Assembly (NCBI RefSeq): GCF_014648475.1
Contig: NZ_BMRE01000006.1
Span: 62,001-126,000 of the forward strand
Length of the DNA: 64,000 nucleotides
Source of the DNA: Lentzea flava
Lineage (GTDB): Bacteria > Actinomycetota > Actinomycetes > Mycobacteriales > Pseudonocardiaceae
Direction: 5' to 3'
Positions 1 through 8,439 of this stretch are shown piece after piece. A model generated the notes under the pieces. It saw only the letters and a list, made by a program, of their open reading frames with translations. It was not told the DNA's origin and made no database searches. Position 1 is the stretch's first letter, and every line of letters starts with the position of its first letter. The position numbers and the translations under genes are program-made.

Positions 1-1
1 C

Positions 2-3000
2 TTGTTGTTGCCGTACAACGTGATCCGCAAGGAGGTCGCGACCCCGATCACCTGCCACGGCTACTCGCTCTTCGCCGACGGCACGCTGGTGATCTTCCGC
101 GAGACGAGTTCCGAGCCGGTACGCGTGCACCCGATGCAGGTGTGGCGCACGCCGTTCGTCCAGGACGAGGTGCTGCCGGAGCAGGCAGGTCCGCTCGCCC
201 GCATCGGCAACGCCGAACTGGTCCGCGGCATCTCGGACTGCCTGAGCGTCACCCGCATGGCCGCCGAGATGACCCCGAGCGCACCGGTGTTCGAGGGCCT
301 GATCGCGTTGTGCACCAGGGTGATCGACAGCGTCCACTGGCTCGCCGAGCTGGGGCTCAAGGACGACGTGCTCGCCGTCCGGGCCACGGCCGAGCAGGTG
401 CTGGACGAGTTCGAGGCCGTCCGCAAGCTCACCGAGCACGCCGCAGAGCAACTCCACACGGCGTCCGAGAAGCTCTCCTCGCTGATCAGGCTCGCCAGGT
501 CCGCCGCACCGCGCAGCGCGGACGAGTGGGTTCGCCTGCTGGCCGATCTGCGGTCGGCCCAGGGTCGCCTGATCACGCTCAAGGACCTGAAGTACGTCGA
601 CCTCGCCGAGATCGACCGCCGCGAGGCCGAACTGGTCGAGGAACTGGGCGCGTCGGCACGCCGCGCCGTCGCGTTCCTCAGCGGCGAGGGCGCGTTCGCC
701 CAGTACCACGAGGAGATCGAGCAGATCGCGGCCGCGGAGCTGAAGACCGCCGCCGAGGCCGAGCCGCTGCGCGAACGCCTGGCGCAGCAACAGGCAGGCC
801 TGGAGGTGCTGACCGAGGTCGTCAGCACGCTCGACGCCGCCGACACGACCACCCGCACCGCGATCCTGGCCAGCATCAGCGAGGTCCTGGCCGCGGTGAA
901 CCGCGCACGCGCCACTGTGGACGGTCGCCGCTCCCAGCTCGCGAACGCCGAGGGCAGGGCCGAGTACGCCGCGGAGTTCGCGCTGCTCGGCCAGGCCATC
1001 ACCGGCGCGCTGTCGGTCGCGGACAGCCCGCAGCGCTGCGACGACCAGCTCGGCCGCCTCCTCCTGCAACTGGAGAACCTGGAGTCGCGGTTCGGCGAGT
1101 TCGACGACTTCCTCGCCCAGATCGGTGCCAAGCGGACGGACGTCTACGAGGCCTTCTCCGCCCGCAAACAGACGCTGCTCGACGAACGGGCGCGCAAGGC
1201 CGACAGGCTCGTGCAGTCGGCCGAACGCGTGCTCGGTACGATCCGCCGTCGCGTCGGGAAGCTCACGTCGACCGACGAGATCAACACGTACTTCGCGGGC
1301 GACCCGATGGTCGCCAAGGTCCGCACGGTGGCCGAGGAGCTGCGCAGCCTCGGCGACGTGCGGGCGGACGAGCTCGACGCGAGTCTGCGCGATGCCCGGC
1401 AAGAGGGAGGCCGGGCACTGCGGGACCGGGCCGATCTGTACGACGGCGCGTCGATCGTGCTCGGTCGTCACCGCTTCCCGGTGACGACCGAGCCGATGAA
1501 CCTCACCCTGGTGCCGCGCGACGGCCGGTTGTTCTACGCCGTCACCGGCACCGACTACCGCAGCGAGGTCACGGGTTTCCAGCACACCCGCGGGTTCTGG
1601 GACCAGCTGCTGGTCTCGGAGACGCAGGACGTCTACCGCTCGGAACACCTCGCCGGATGCCTGCTCGGAGAGGGCCGCACCGACGTCGCCGACGCTGCGG
1701 CCGAACGCTACGACGAGGGCTACGAGAAGGGCGTCCACGACCACGACGCCGCGAAGATCCTCGCTGTCCTGCAACGACTGCACGCCGGTGCGGGACTGCT
1801 GAGGTACCCGCCGGCCGCCCGTGCCGCAGCCCAGATCTTCTGGTCCGAACAGCCGGAGGACCAGCGTGCGGTCTGGGCGCGGAAGGCCGAGTCGCTGGCC
1901 CGTGCCCGCACGATCTTCGGTGGCACGCACGGAATCCCCGAGCTGACGAAGCAGTTCGGCCTCGACGACCTGGCCGCCGAGTACCTGTTCGAGGAGCTCG
2001 CCTGCGAGCCGAGGGGATTCGTCACGAGCAAGGCCGCCAGGACCGTGATCGACAGGTTCAGGGCGGTGGTCACCGAGGACCTGCGCGACCGCGACCTGAT
2101 CGAGGCGTGGCTGCGGGCGTTCCTCGGCGACGAGGACTGCCCGGAGTTCCCAGAGGTCGTCGCCGTCCTCCTCACCGACCTGCCGCGCTACGACTCCAGC
2201 GCCGCGCTGACCGAGACCGTCACCGGCCTGCTCGGCACGCACCCGCGGATCCAGAACCAGTCGATGGAACTCCGCCTGGACGAGACCCTGACCAGGCTCA
2301 GGACCTTCCAGACCGAGCAGGTGCCCGCGTTCCGCGCCTACCAGCGGCAACGCGACGAGCTGATCGCGCGGGAACGCCGCAGGCTCCGGCTCGACGACTA
2401 CCGTCCCGCGGTGCTCAACACGTTCGTGCGCAACAGGTTGCTGAACGAGGTCTACCTGCCGCTGATCGGCGACAACCTCGCCAAGCAGCTGAACGACGGC
2501 ACGGGCCTGCTGATGCTGATCTCCCCGCCCGGCTACGGCAAGACGACGTTGATGGAGTACGTCGCGAACCGCCTGGGCATGGTGTTCGTCAAGGTCAACG
2601 GCCCGGCGCTGGGCAGCGGCGTCACCTCGCTCGACCCGCAGGAGGCACCGAATGCGACAGCACGGCAGGAGGTCGAGCGCATCAACTTCGCGTTCGCCCT
2701 CGGCAGCAACGTTCTGCTGCACCTCGACGACATCCAGCACACATCGCCTGAGCTGCTGCAGAAGTTCATCTCGCTGTGCGACGCACAACGACGCGTTGAC
2801 GGCGTGTGGGACGGCGAGGCACGCACGTTCGACCTGCGGGGCAAGCGCTTCGCGGTGTCGATGGCGGGCAACCCGTACACCGAGACCGGCCGCGCTTTCC
2901 GCGTCCCCGACATGCTCGCGAACCGCGCGGACGTGTGGAACCTCGGCGACGTGCTGTCCGGCCGCGACGCCCTGTTCGCGTTGAGCTACCTGGAGAACGC

Positions 3001-3373
3001 GTCAGGCTCCAACCCGACCCTGGGCGGTGTGGACGTGGAACCGTTGGTGCGCCTCGCGAACGGTGAGAGCGTCCGCCACGAGTACGAGACCGTCGAGCTG
3101 GAACGGATGCTGTCCGTGGTCAGGAAGCTGCAGCGGGTCCAGGAGGTCGTGCTCAAGGTCAACCGGGAGTACATCGCGTCGGCGGCGAGCGGCGGGGAGT
3201 TCCTGTTGCAGGGCAGCTACCGCAACATGAACCGGATGGCGGCGAGGATCGTCCCCGCGATGAACGACGACGAGGTCGAGGCGTTGATCGACGACCACTA
3301 CCTCGGCGAGGCCCAGCTGTTCGGCACCCGTGCGGAGGCGAACCTGCGCAGGCTGGCCGAGCTCAAGGCCTAA
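2..3373 (+). CDS. DNA repair ATPase-like AAA protein (DUF3686 type), 5' truncated
   Basis: The frame is already open at the window edge, so the true start lies upstream and at least 1123 residues are visible. The N-terminal two thirds are charged and helical (coiled-coil-like runs rich in Glu, Arg and Ala, roughly residues 90-480). A C-terminal AAA ATPase core follows: Walker A PGYGKTT near residue 845, Walker B NVLLHLDDIQ near 905 and an Asn sensor in VSMAGNPY near 955. This layout fits the large actinobacterial proteins annotated as 'DNA repair ATPase' (DUF3686 followed by AAA). Despite that name, I see no nuclease or helicase motif, so the repair role is unproven. The stop overlaps the convergent gene at 3370 by a few bases. 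Confidence 0.75.
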   Translation: MLLPYNVIRKEVATPITCHGYSLFADGTLVIFRETSSEPVRVHPMQVWRTPFVQDEVLPEQAGPLARIGNAELVRGISDCLSVTRMAAEMTPSAPVFEGLIALCTRVIDSVHWLAELGLKDDVLAVRATAEQVLDEFEAVRKLTEHAAEQLHTASEKLSSLIRLARSAAPRSADEWVRLLADLRSAQGRLITLKDLKYVDLAEIDRREAELVEELGASARRAVAFLSGEGAFAQYHEEIEQIAAAELKTAAEAEPLRERLAQQQAGLEVLTEVVSTLDAADTTTRTAILASISEVLAAVNRARATVDGRRSQLANAEGRAEYAAEFALLGQAITGALSVADSPQRCDDQLGRLLLQLENLESRFGEFDDFLAQIGAKRTDVYEAFSARKQTLLDERARKADRLVQSAERVLGTIRRRVGKLTSTDEINTYFAGDPMVAKVRTVAEELRSLGDVRADELDASLRDARQEGGRALRDRADLYDGASIVLGRHRFPVTTEPMNLTLVPRDGRLFYAVTGTDYRSEVTGFQHTRGFWDQLLVSETQDVYRSEHLAGCLLGEGRTDVADAAAERYDEGYEKGVHDHDAAKILAVLQRLHAGAGLLRYPPAARAAAQIFWSEQPEDQRAVWARKAESLARARTIFGGTHGIPELTKQFGLDDLAAEYLFEELACEPRGFVTSKAARTVIDRFRAVVTEDLRDRDLIEAWLRAFLGDEDCPEFPEVVAVLLTDLPRYDSSAALTETVTGLLGTHPRIQNQSMELRLDETLTRLRTFQTEQVPAFRAYQRQRDELIARERRRLRLDDYRPAVLNTFVRNRLLNEVYLPLIGDNLAKQLNDGTGLLMLISPPGYGKTTLMEYVANRLGMVFVKVNGPALGSGVTSLDPQEAPNATARQEVERINFAFALGSNVLLHLDDIQHTSPELLQKFISLCDAQRRVDGVWDGEARTFDLRGKRFAVSMAGNPYTETGRAFRVPDMLANRADVWNLGDVLSGRDALFALSYLENASGSNPTLGGVDVEPLVRLANGESVRHEYETVELERMLSVVRKLQRVQEVVLKVNREYIASAASGGEFLLQGSYRNMNRMAARIVPAMNDDEVEALIDDHYLGEAQLFGTRAEANLRRLAELKA

Positions 3374-3846
3374 TCGCAGTCGAGGTCGAGATCGTCGAGC
3401 TCACGGCCGTTGTGGTCGCGCACGTCGATCAGGTCGTGGTCCTCCACGTACTGGCACAGCTCTTTCGGCGTGAGGGGCCACGGCAGGCAGCGCCCGATGT
3501 CGTCGTCGTCGAAGGACTTGTAGTCGCAGCGCAGGAAGTCGAGCAGGTCACGCGGCCGCGTCGTCGTGGTGGGCGCCGGCGTGGTCGGCGCCGGCTTCTG
3601 CCGGGGCAGCGGCTTGGCGGCCACGGGAGGAGGCGGCGGCGCGGGGGTGGTGGTTTCCACGGGACCGACGGCCGAGACGTTCGTGGTCGCGGTGGCGGTG
3701 ACGGTCTCCGGCGCGGGAGGTGGCGGGGCCACGAGGCGGATGTCCACCGGTTTGTCCGGAGGGGCCGCGAACAACGCCGCCACCAGGGCAGCGCCCATCA
3801 CCGCCACCGCGGCCGCCAAGTAGCCGCGGCGTCTGACACCAGTCAT
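3370..3846 (-). CDS. Proline/threonine-rich membrane-anchored or secreted protein
   Basis: A 158-residue protein. The basic N-terminus MTGVRRR is followed by a hydrophobic segment (about residues 9-28, Ala/Val/Leu-rich) that could be a signal peptide or anchor. A low-complexity Pro/Thr/Ala linker covers about residues 35-100. The acidic C-terminal part (about 100-158) has two Cys (LRCDYKSF and GRCLPWP) and a third in KELCQYVEDHD, plus the terminal DLDCD, which could form disulfides outside the membrane. A good Shine-Dalgarno (GGGGAG) lies 8 bases before the ATG. I do not recognise the family. An extracytoplasmic role is inferred from the leader and linker. Confidence 0.6.
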   Translation of the reverse strand: MTGVRRRGYLAAAVAVMGAALVAALFAAPPDKPVDIRLVAPPPPAPETVTATATTNVSAVGPVETTTPAPPPPPVAAKPLPRQKPAPTTPAPTTTTRPRDLLDFLRCDYKSFDDDDIGRCLPWPLTPKELCQYVEDHDLIDVRDHNGRELDDLDLDCD

Positions 3847-3938
3847 CGCTTTCGCTCCCCAGGTTCCGCCTGCCCGGTAGCCGCCGTCCCCGTGGAATCG
3901 TTGCTCCCGCTAACGGTGTTACCGGTTCGACGCGAGAA

Positions 3939-4349
3939 TCACCCCGTCCTGTCCGGTCCCGCGCCGGTCAGGGAGATCCGCAGGACGACCCGCTGCTCGC
4001 GTTCCATCGCGGCCCGGTACTCGTTCCAGTCCTCGTGCTCACCGGAGATCGTCCGGTAGTACTCGACCAACAGGTCCATCGCCTCGGGCAACCGCACGAT
4101 CGTCGCGGTTCCGTTGATCTGGATCCACCGCCCGAAGAAGCTGTCCGGCAGCACGCACAGCCAGACGTTCGGGTCGCGCTGGACCTGCTTGGTCTTGTAG
4201 GCGGTCGCTCGAGTGGAGACGAGCGCGTCCCCGTTGTCGTCCAACGCGACGAGCACCGGCGACATCGCCGGCGTTCCGTCCGACTTCAACGCGCAGAACA
4301 CCGCGCGGTGCTGACTGCGGAGCACTTCCCGTGCCTGATCCAGGTCCAT
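3939..4349 (-). CDS. PPOX-class (probably F420-dependent) flavin/deazaflavin oxidoreductase
   Basis: About 136 residues in the split-barrel fold typical of pyridoxamine-oxidase-like proteins. The start QHRAVFCALKSDGTPAMSPV, then ALVSTRATAYKTKQVQRDPNVWLCV, and GRWIQINGTATIV are the conserved beta-barrel strands of the actinobacterial 'PPOX class F420-dependent oxidoreductase' family. These bind F420 or FMN and act in the cytoplasm on unknown small molecules. Three in-frame ATGs cluster at the start (4358, 4355, 4349). I chose the last because the conserved domain begins at MDLDQAREVL. It is divergent from the MpaB-like gene with almost no intergenic space, so the two promoters probably overlap the coding starts. 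Confidence 0.75.
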   Translation of the reverse strand: MDLDQAREVLRSQHRAVFCALKSDGTPAMSPVLVALDDNGDALVSTRATAYKTKQVQRDPNVWLCVLPDSFFGRWIQINGTATIVRLPEAMDLLVEYYRTISGEHEDWNEYRAAMEREQRVVLRISLTGAGPDRTG

Positions 4350-4383
4350 GGCCATCATCTTCGCGAGACGGGACGATGTCCGC

Positions 4384-5205
4384 ATGCTCGTGCCCAACAA
4401 TCCGAACTCCGTGAGCTGGCAGATGTACGCGGACCCGATGATGTGGGTCGCCGGGATCTCCAGCCTCTACCTGCAGTCGCTGCACCCGAAGGCGGTCGCG
4501 GGCGTCGTGCAGAACTCCAACTTCAAGACCGACCCGTTCGGACGGCTGCGGCGCACGGCGGACTTCGTGGGACTGGGCGTGTACGGCACCGACGAGGCGA
4601 TCCAGGCCGCCGCGGCACGGGTCCGCGCCACCCACCGCGAGCTGCGCGGGGTCGTGGACGGCAGGACGTTCCGCGTCGACGAGCCCGAGTTGCTGCTCTG
4701 GGTGCATTGCTCCGAGGTCTACAGCTTCGAGACGGTTCTCGACCGCGCCGGTTACGGGTTAACGGACCGGCAGAAGGACCGGTACTACGCAGAGCAACGG
4801 TTCGCGGCCACCCTCGTGGGCCTGCACGCCGACGAGGTGCCGGGCTCGCGCCGCGAAATGGACGAGTACTTCGAGTCGGTCCGCCCGTCGCTCGCCAGGA
4901 CGCCGGACTCCGAGTTGATCTACAACTTCCTGCACGGGCCGGCCACGCGGGGTGTTCTGCGCCACGGCATGCCGATCTACAAGGTGCTGGTGGGGCACCT
5001 GGCGTACTCGGTGCTGCCCGAGTGGGCAATAGATCTGCACGGTCACACTCCGTATCGGAACGCGACCCTTCGGCTGCGGATGCTGCGCCGAACGGCTCTG
5101 CTCATCCCGCCCGGGCTGCGCCGGATGGTCCCACCAGGCCACATCCGCAGGGCCATCGCCCGCGAAGGCCGGAGTGTGACACCGAGTAAGGCTCGACTGC
5201 CGTAG
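4384..5205 (+). CDS. Oxygenase MpaB family protein (DUF2236)
   Basis: About 273 residues. The opening NPNSVSWQMYADPMMWVAGI, the tract SLYLQSLHPKAVAGV and the later VHCSEVYSFETV (His) are hallmarks of DUF2236/MpaB-like proteins. That family is related to latex-clearing protein and mycophenolic-acid oxygenase MpaB and uses a histidine-coordinated haem in characterised members. The frame is open from an ATG at 4348, but 4384 matches where family members begin and leaves 34 bases to the divergent PPOX start. The C-terminus is basic. The substrate is unknown; adjacency to an F420/flavin-type oxidoreductase is only suggestive of shared redox chemistry. Confidence 0.75.
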   Translation: MLVPNNPNSVSWQMYADPMMWVAGISSLYLQSLHPKAVAGVVQNSNFKTDPFGRLRRTADFVGLGVYGTDEAIQAAAARVRATHRELRGVVDGRTFRVDEPELLLWVHCSEVYSFETVLDRAGYGLTDRQKDRYYAEQRFAATLVGLHADEVPGSRREMDEYFESVRPSLARTPDSELIYNFLHGPATRGVLRHGMPIYKVLVGHLAYSVLPEWAIDLHGHTPYRNATLRLRMLRRTALLIPPGLRRMVPPGHIRRAIAREGRSVTPSKARLP

Positions 5206-5286
5206 TTGTCACACATCACAGTTGATCATCGCCGCAGGTCCGTAGCATTGCGCACGAATCTCGAACAACCCTTCGGAAGGCCTGTT

Positions 5287-6105
5287 GTGATCCGTCGTGC
5301 TGCGCTCCTGACTGCCGTAGCGGTGCTCGCCACCGCCTGTGGGAGCGGTGACACCAGCACAGTCATCGGACGTGCGGACACCGGCAAGCTGACGATCGGC
5401 ATCCGCTACGACCAGCCCGGCCTGAGCCAGCGGCGCCTCGACGGGCGCTACGTCGGCTTCGACGTCGACGTCGCCAGGTACGTCGCGAACGAGCTGGGCG
5501 TGAAGGAAAGCGGCATCACCTTCAAGGAGGCCCGCGGCGCCGCCCGTGAGGCGATGCTCGAGAACGGCGAGGCCGACCTGATCGTCGCCTCCTACTCGAT
5601 CACCGACGCGCGCAAGGAGAAGGTGGCCTTCGCCTGCCCGTACTTCGAGACTGGCCAGGGCCTGCTGGTGCGTTTCACCGAGCAGTCCATCCAGGGTCCG
5701 GAGACGCTGAACGGCCGCAAGCTGTGCTCGGTCAAGGGCTCCACCTCCGCGCAGAAGGTGAAGAGCGACTACGCCCAGGGCGTGCAGCTCGTCGAGTACG
5801 GCCAGTACTCCGACTGCGTGGTCGCGCTGATGGCAGGCAACGTCGACGCCGTCACCACCGACGAGGTGATCCTCGCCGGGTTCGCCGCGGAGAACCCCGA
5901 GCTGCTCAAGCTCGTCGGCAAGCCGTTCTCCAAGGAGCGCTACGGCATCGGCGTGCCGAAGGGCGACACCAAGTCGCGGGACGCCGTCAACGAGGCCATC
6001 GAGAAGATGATTTCGAGCGGTGAGTGGAAGCGGGCCCTCGAACGCAACGTCGGTCCGTCGGGTTACGAGATCCCGCAGCCACCCCAGATCACCGAGAAGT
6101 CCTAG
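5287..6105 (+). CDS. ABC transporter substrate-binding lipoprotein, glutamate/polar amino-acid type
   Basis: About 272 residues. The GTG start at 5287 is preferred over the upstream open frame because GGAAGG sits 6 bases before it and it gives a clean lipoprotein leader: MIRRAALLTAVAVLATAC, with the lipobox cysteine at residue 18. The mature part matches family-3 solute-binding proteins (GluB-like): LTIGIRYDQPG, DVDVARYVANELG, ADLIVASYSITDARKEKVAFA and the hinge strands around DAVTTDEVIL. It would be anchored outside the membrane and capture glutamate or a similar amino acid. No permease or ATPase gene is adjacent, so it is an orphan binding protein, possibly serving a transporter elsewhere or acting as a sensor. 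Confidence 0.85.
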   Translation: MIRRAALLTAVAVLATACGSGDTSTVIGRADTGKLTIGIRYDQPGLSQRRLDGRYVGFDVDVARYVANELGVKESGITFKEARGAAREAMLENGEADLIVASYSITDARKEKVAFACPYFETGQGLLVRFTEQSIQGPETLNGRKLCSVKGSTSAQKVKSDYAQGVQLVEYGQYSDCVVALMAGNVDAVTTDEVILAGFAAENPELLKLVGKPFSKERYGIGVPKGDTKSRDAVNEAIEKMISSGEWKRALERNVGPSGYEIPQPPQITEKS

Positions 6106-6127
6106 TGGTGTGGCGCCACACCACTAG
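6102..6127. terminator. Perfect 26-bp palindrome shared by two convergent stop codons
   Basis: CTAGTGGTGTGGC followed directly by its exact reverse complement. The TAG stop of the binding-protein gene and the TAG stop of the convergent L,D-transpeptidase gene both lie inside the arms. It should fold equally well in RNA from either strand, so it probably acts as a bidirectional terminator or 3'-end stabiliser. There is no long U run. Confidence 0.7.
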
Positions 6128-7272
6128 TTCTTCACCGCGGACTTCGACGTCCAGGTCGCCCAGTCGAGCGCCCAGTCGTAGTAGCTGAACTGCGGCTCCT
6201 CGCTGAGGTGCACCGAGGAGTTCAGCACCTCGACCGGGTCACCGATCATCGTCAGGTCGAAGAACGTCTTCGCGTTGGCCGGCGAGAGGTTCGCGCACCC
6301 GTGCGAGACGTTCTCCCTGCCCTGCTGCGGAACCGAGTTCGCGTACTCGTGCACGAACTCGCCGTTGTCGGAGATCAGCACGGCCCAGGTGACCGGGACG
6401 TTCTCGTAGCCGAACTTCCGGTTGGTCATGGTGCGCTTGGCTTCCTTCTGCATCACCACGTGCGTGCCGGAACGGGTGACGCGGTCCCGGACGCTCTCCA
6501 TCCCGTACGAGGCCGGGAAGTCGTGCAGCTGCACGCCGTCGCGGTAGATGACGAACCGGTGCGACTTCGTGTCCGCCTTCACCACCAGGGCCCTGTCCGC
6601 GATCTTGAACTGGACGTGCACGTCCTCCGCCCCGTACGCGCCGCCCCCGAACGACACTCCGTACACGTTGGCGTCCACGGACACCTCGGTGTTCGGCTTC
6701 CAGTACTCGCGCGGGCGCCAGTGCGCCTCGGTGTCGGACAGCCAGGCCCACGCGCCCTCGGTCGGCGTCGACGTCGTGACGGTCATGCTCTTCTGCACCG
6801 ACGCCTTGTCCTGCACCGGCGAGCTGAAGGTCACCTTGATCGGCATCGCCACGCCGTACGTCTCGTGGTCACCGACGTTCATCGACGCGCTGGTGAGCCG
6901 CTGCGGCTTGAGCGTGCGGAACGACCCGCTGACGGGCACCTCCGCGCCGTCCTCGCCCTTCGCGGACCCCGACCACGTGTAGACCTTGTCGTAACCCAGG
7001 TCCTCGGTGGCGATCCACTTGTCGGCCTTCAGGTCCCCCTTGACCACCCGCCCGTCGGCGCCGGTGAGCGCGACGGCGGTCAGCGTGCCTCCCGTCACGC
7101 CGACCTGGAACGGGCCCGCCGGGCTGATCCCCTCGCCCGACGCGGGCGTCACGGTCAGCGCCGCCTTCGCCTTGTTCTCGACGACCTGCGTGGCCGGCGC
7201 CGACGGTGCGTCCGGCGCGGCACTGCAAGCGGTCAACCCCAGTAGTGCAGCCAACATCAACGGCCTGAACAC
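6124..7272 (-). CDS. L,D-transpeptidase lipoprotein (YkuD domain with Ig-like domains)
   Basis: About 382 residues. The GTG start at 7272 was chosen because GGGGAGAG precedes it and it gives a lipoprotein leader, MFRPLMLAALLGLTAC, with lipobox Cys16. Two Ig-like domains follow (roughly 40-140 and 140-240). The C-terminal YkuD catalytic domain has SHGCAN with nucleophile Cys near residue 326, and the tail contains FSYYDWALDWATW. This matches the LdtMt2/LdtMt5-type enzymes that form 3-3 cross-links in peptidoglycan outside the membrane, linking meso-DAP residues and carrying carbapenem sensitivity in characterised members. A second paralogue of the same layout is at 45.2-46.3 kb. Convergent with the binding-protein gene. 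Confidence 0.9.
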   Translation of the reverse strand: MFRPLMLAALLGLTACSAAPDAPSAPATQVVENKAKAALTVTPASGEGISPAGPFQVGVTGGTLTAVALTGADGRVVKGDLKADKWIATEDLGYDKVYTWSGSAKGEDGAEVPVSGSFRTLKPQRLTSASMNVGDHETYGVAMPIKVTFSSPVQDKASVQKSMTVTTSTPTEGAWAWLSDTEAHWRPREYWKPNTEVSVDANVYGVSFGGGAYGAEDVHVQFKIADRALVVKADTKSHRFVIYRDGVQLHDFPASYGMESVRDRVTRSGTHVVMQKEAKRTMTNRKFGYENVPVTWAVLISDNGEFVHEYANSVPQQGRENVSHGCANLSPANAKTFFDLTMIGDPVEVLNSSVHLSEEPQFSYYDWALDWATWTSKSAVKN

Positions 7273-7547
7273 GTGCTCTCCCCAAGATCCCCTCGGACAA
7301 CGCACAGGAGACGCGCAGGGGTGCGGGCAAGTTGCATGGGAGAGCGCGATCACCCACCCGGACCAGCGGTTTCCTCCTATTGAGGCACGCAACTGGCCAG
7401 TACTGACCTGTAGTGCTATGACGCATCACACGTTAGGCTGACCCGCGCAGGCCGTGGTTTCTGTGTTCGTGCTTCACACGCTCGCGGAACGACACGCGGG
7501 CGTGCTGTGCGCTCGAGCTGAGCGGACTGACCGCCCCCGGGACGGCC

Positions 7548-7568
7548 GGGGCTGCACGGTGCAGCCCC
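7548..7568 (+). promoter_or_regulatory. Hairpin in the cspA 5' leader
   Basis: GGGGCTGCA and its exact complement TGCAGCCCC enclose a CGG loop, ending 27 bases before the cspA ATG. It lies in the long leader typical of cold-shock genes. It could be an attenuator, a stabiliser or a temperature-responsive fold; which of these is not decided by the sequence. Confidence 0.4.
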
Positions 7569-7595
7569 AAGCTTTCCTGCGATGGAGGCAGGTAC

Positions 7596-7799
7596 ATGGC
7601 ACAGGGCACTGTCAAGTGGTTCAACTCCGAGAAGGGCTTCGGCTTCATCGCCCAGGACAACGGCGGCGCAGACGTCTTCGTCCACTACTCGGAGATCCAG
7701 GGTCAGGGCTTCCGCACCCTGGAGGAGAACCAGCGCGTGGAGTTCGAGGTCGGCCAGGGCACCAAGGGCCCGCAGGCTCAGAACGTCCGTGCGATCTGA
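7596..7799 (+). CDS. cspA: Cold-shock protein, CspA family
   Basis: 67 residues, the normal length for a single cold-shock domain. It begins [18 protein letters not shown], with RNP1 (KGFGFI) and RNP2 (VFVHYSEI) intact. Such proteins bind single-stranded nucleic acid through these aromatic patches and act as cytoplasmic RNA chaperones. A GGAGG lies a few bases upstream of the ATG. The leader of at least 100 bases contains a stable hairpin and the gene is followed by a strong terminator, so it is a single-gene transcription unit. Confidence 0.95.
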   Translation: MAQGTVKWFNSEKGFGFIAQDNGGADVFVHYSEIQGQGFRTLEENQRVEFEVGQGTKGPQAQNVRAI

Positions 7800-7826
7800 T
7801 TCGCCGCAAATCTAGTCGCACGTGAG

Positions 7827-7860
7827 AAGGACCCTCGGCCGGGCTCGGCCGAGGGTCCTT
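7827..7860 (+). terminator. Intrinsic-type terminator after cspA
   Basis: A 14-bp perfect stem (AAGGACCCTCGGCC with its complement) and a six-base loop, lying 28 bases after the cspA stop. The convergent gene ends at 7884, so it may serve both directions. Confidence 0.8.
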
Positions 7861-7883
7861 CCGCGTTTGTTCGTATGACCGGA

Positions 7884-8183
7884 TTACTGGCCGCGCTGAC
7901 GCGCTTCCCACTCCAGTCGCTGCATGACCCACTCCGTGGCGAGCGCCTGCGGAGAGGTCTGGCGCTCCGCGGCGAGCTCCTTGAGCTGCTCGTTGGCCAT
8001 GAGCTGCAGCCGCAGCTGGTACACCTGCGCGTTGCCGAAGCCCGATGCGGTGGTCTCGTTGTCCGAGTCCGGGGCCAGCGCTGCCAGGTAAGAGGTCAGC
8101 TCCTCGTCGGGCAACGTCTCCTGCGGTTCGTCCGCAGGGCGGTGACGGCCGGACTTGGAGCGTCCGAGGGATCCGATAGGCAC
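7884..8183 (-). CDS. Conserved-type small hypothetical protein
   Basis: 99 residues with no signal peptide or membrane segment. The first 45 residues are polar (SGRHRPADEPQETLPDEELT). The second half is predicted helical: NAQVYQLRLQLMANEQLKELAAERQTSPQALATEWVMQRLEW. That half resembles the C-terminal part of small DNA-binding or antitoxin-like proteins (ribbon-helix-helix style 'ALATEWV' helix), but I cannot assign a family and no toxin gene is next to it. Monocistronic and convergent with cspA. Confidence 0.55.
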   Translation of the reverse strand: MPIGSLGRSKSGRHRPADEPQETLPDEELTSYLAALAPDSDNETTASGFGNAQVYQLRLQLMANEQLKELAAERQTSPQALATEWVMQRLEWEARQRGQ

Positions 8184-8309
8184 CGGAACACGATAACGGC
8201 TCGGTCACGGAAGCCAAACCCCTGTGACCTGAGTCACCCCAAGGTGTAAATGGGTCCACTGAGAGTGGATCTGCACGGAGGGCCGTGCGAAGCGGTGCGG
8301 ACATGGAGA

Positions 8310-8342
8310 GGCCCCCGCGCCAGGGGGAGGAACGCGGGGGCC
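8310..8342. terminator. GC-rich hairpin in the intergenic region 8184-8439
   Basis: GGCCCCCGCG pairs with CGCGGGGGCC across a 13-base loop. It lies downstream of the copper ATPase gene (minus strand, ending at 8440) and upstream of the 99-residue gene, so it is well placed to terminate the copper operon. The rest of 8184-8439 shows no convincing gene. Confidence 0.55.
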
Positions 8343-8439
8343 GGAGGGGATCTCCACAGGCGCTGACCGGGGGTGTGTCAGCTACTTCGGATTGTTGCAC
8401 GGGCACAAGGCGATTGGGGAGTGTCTTCGCGCAAGATTC

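Noticed and set aside
142..2751. 869-residue reading frame on the plus strand inside the ATPase gene
   Set aside because: Arg/Gly/Pro/Ala-rich composition and full overlap with the convincing AAA protein in another frame; typical high-GC shadow.
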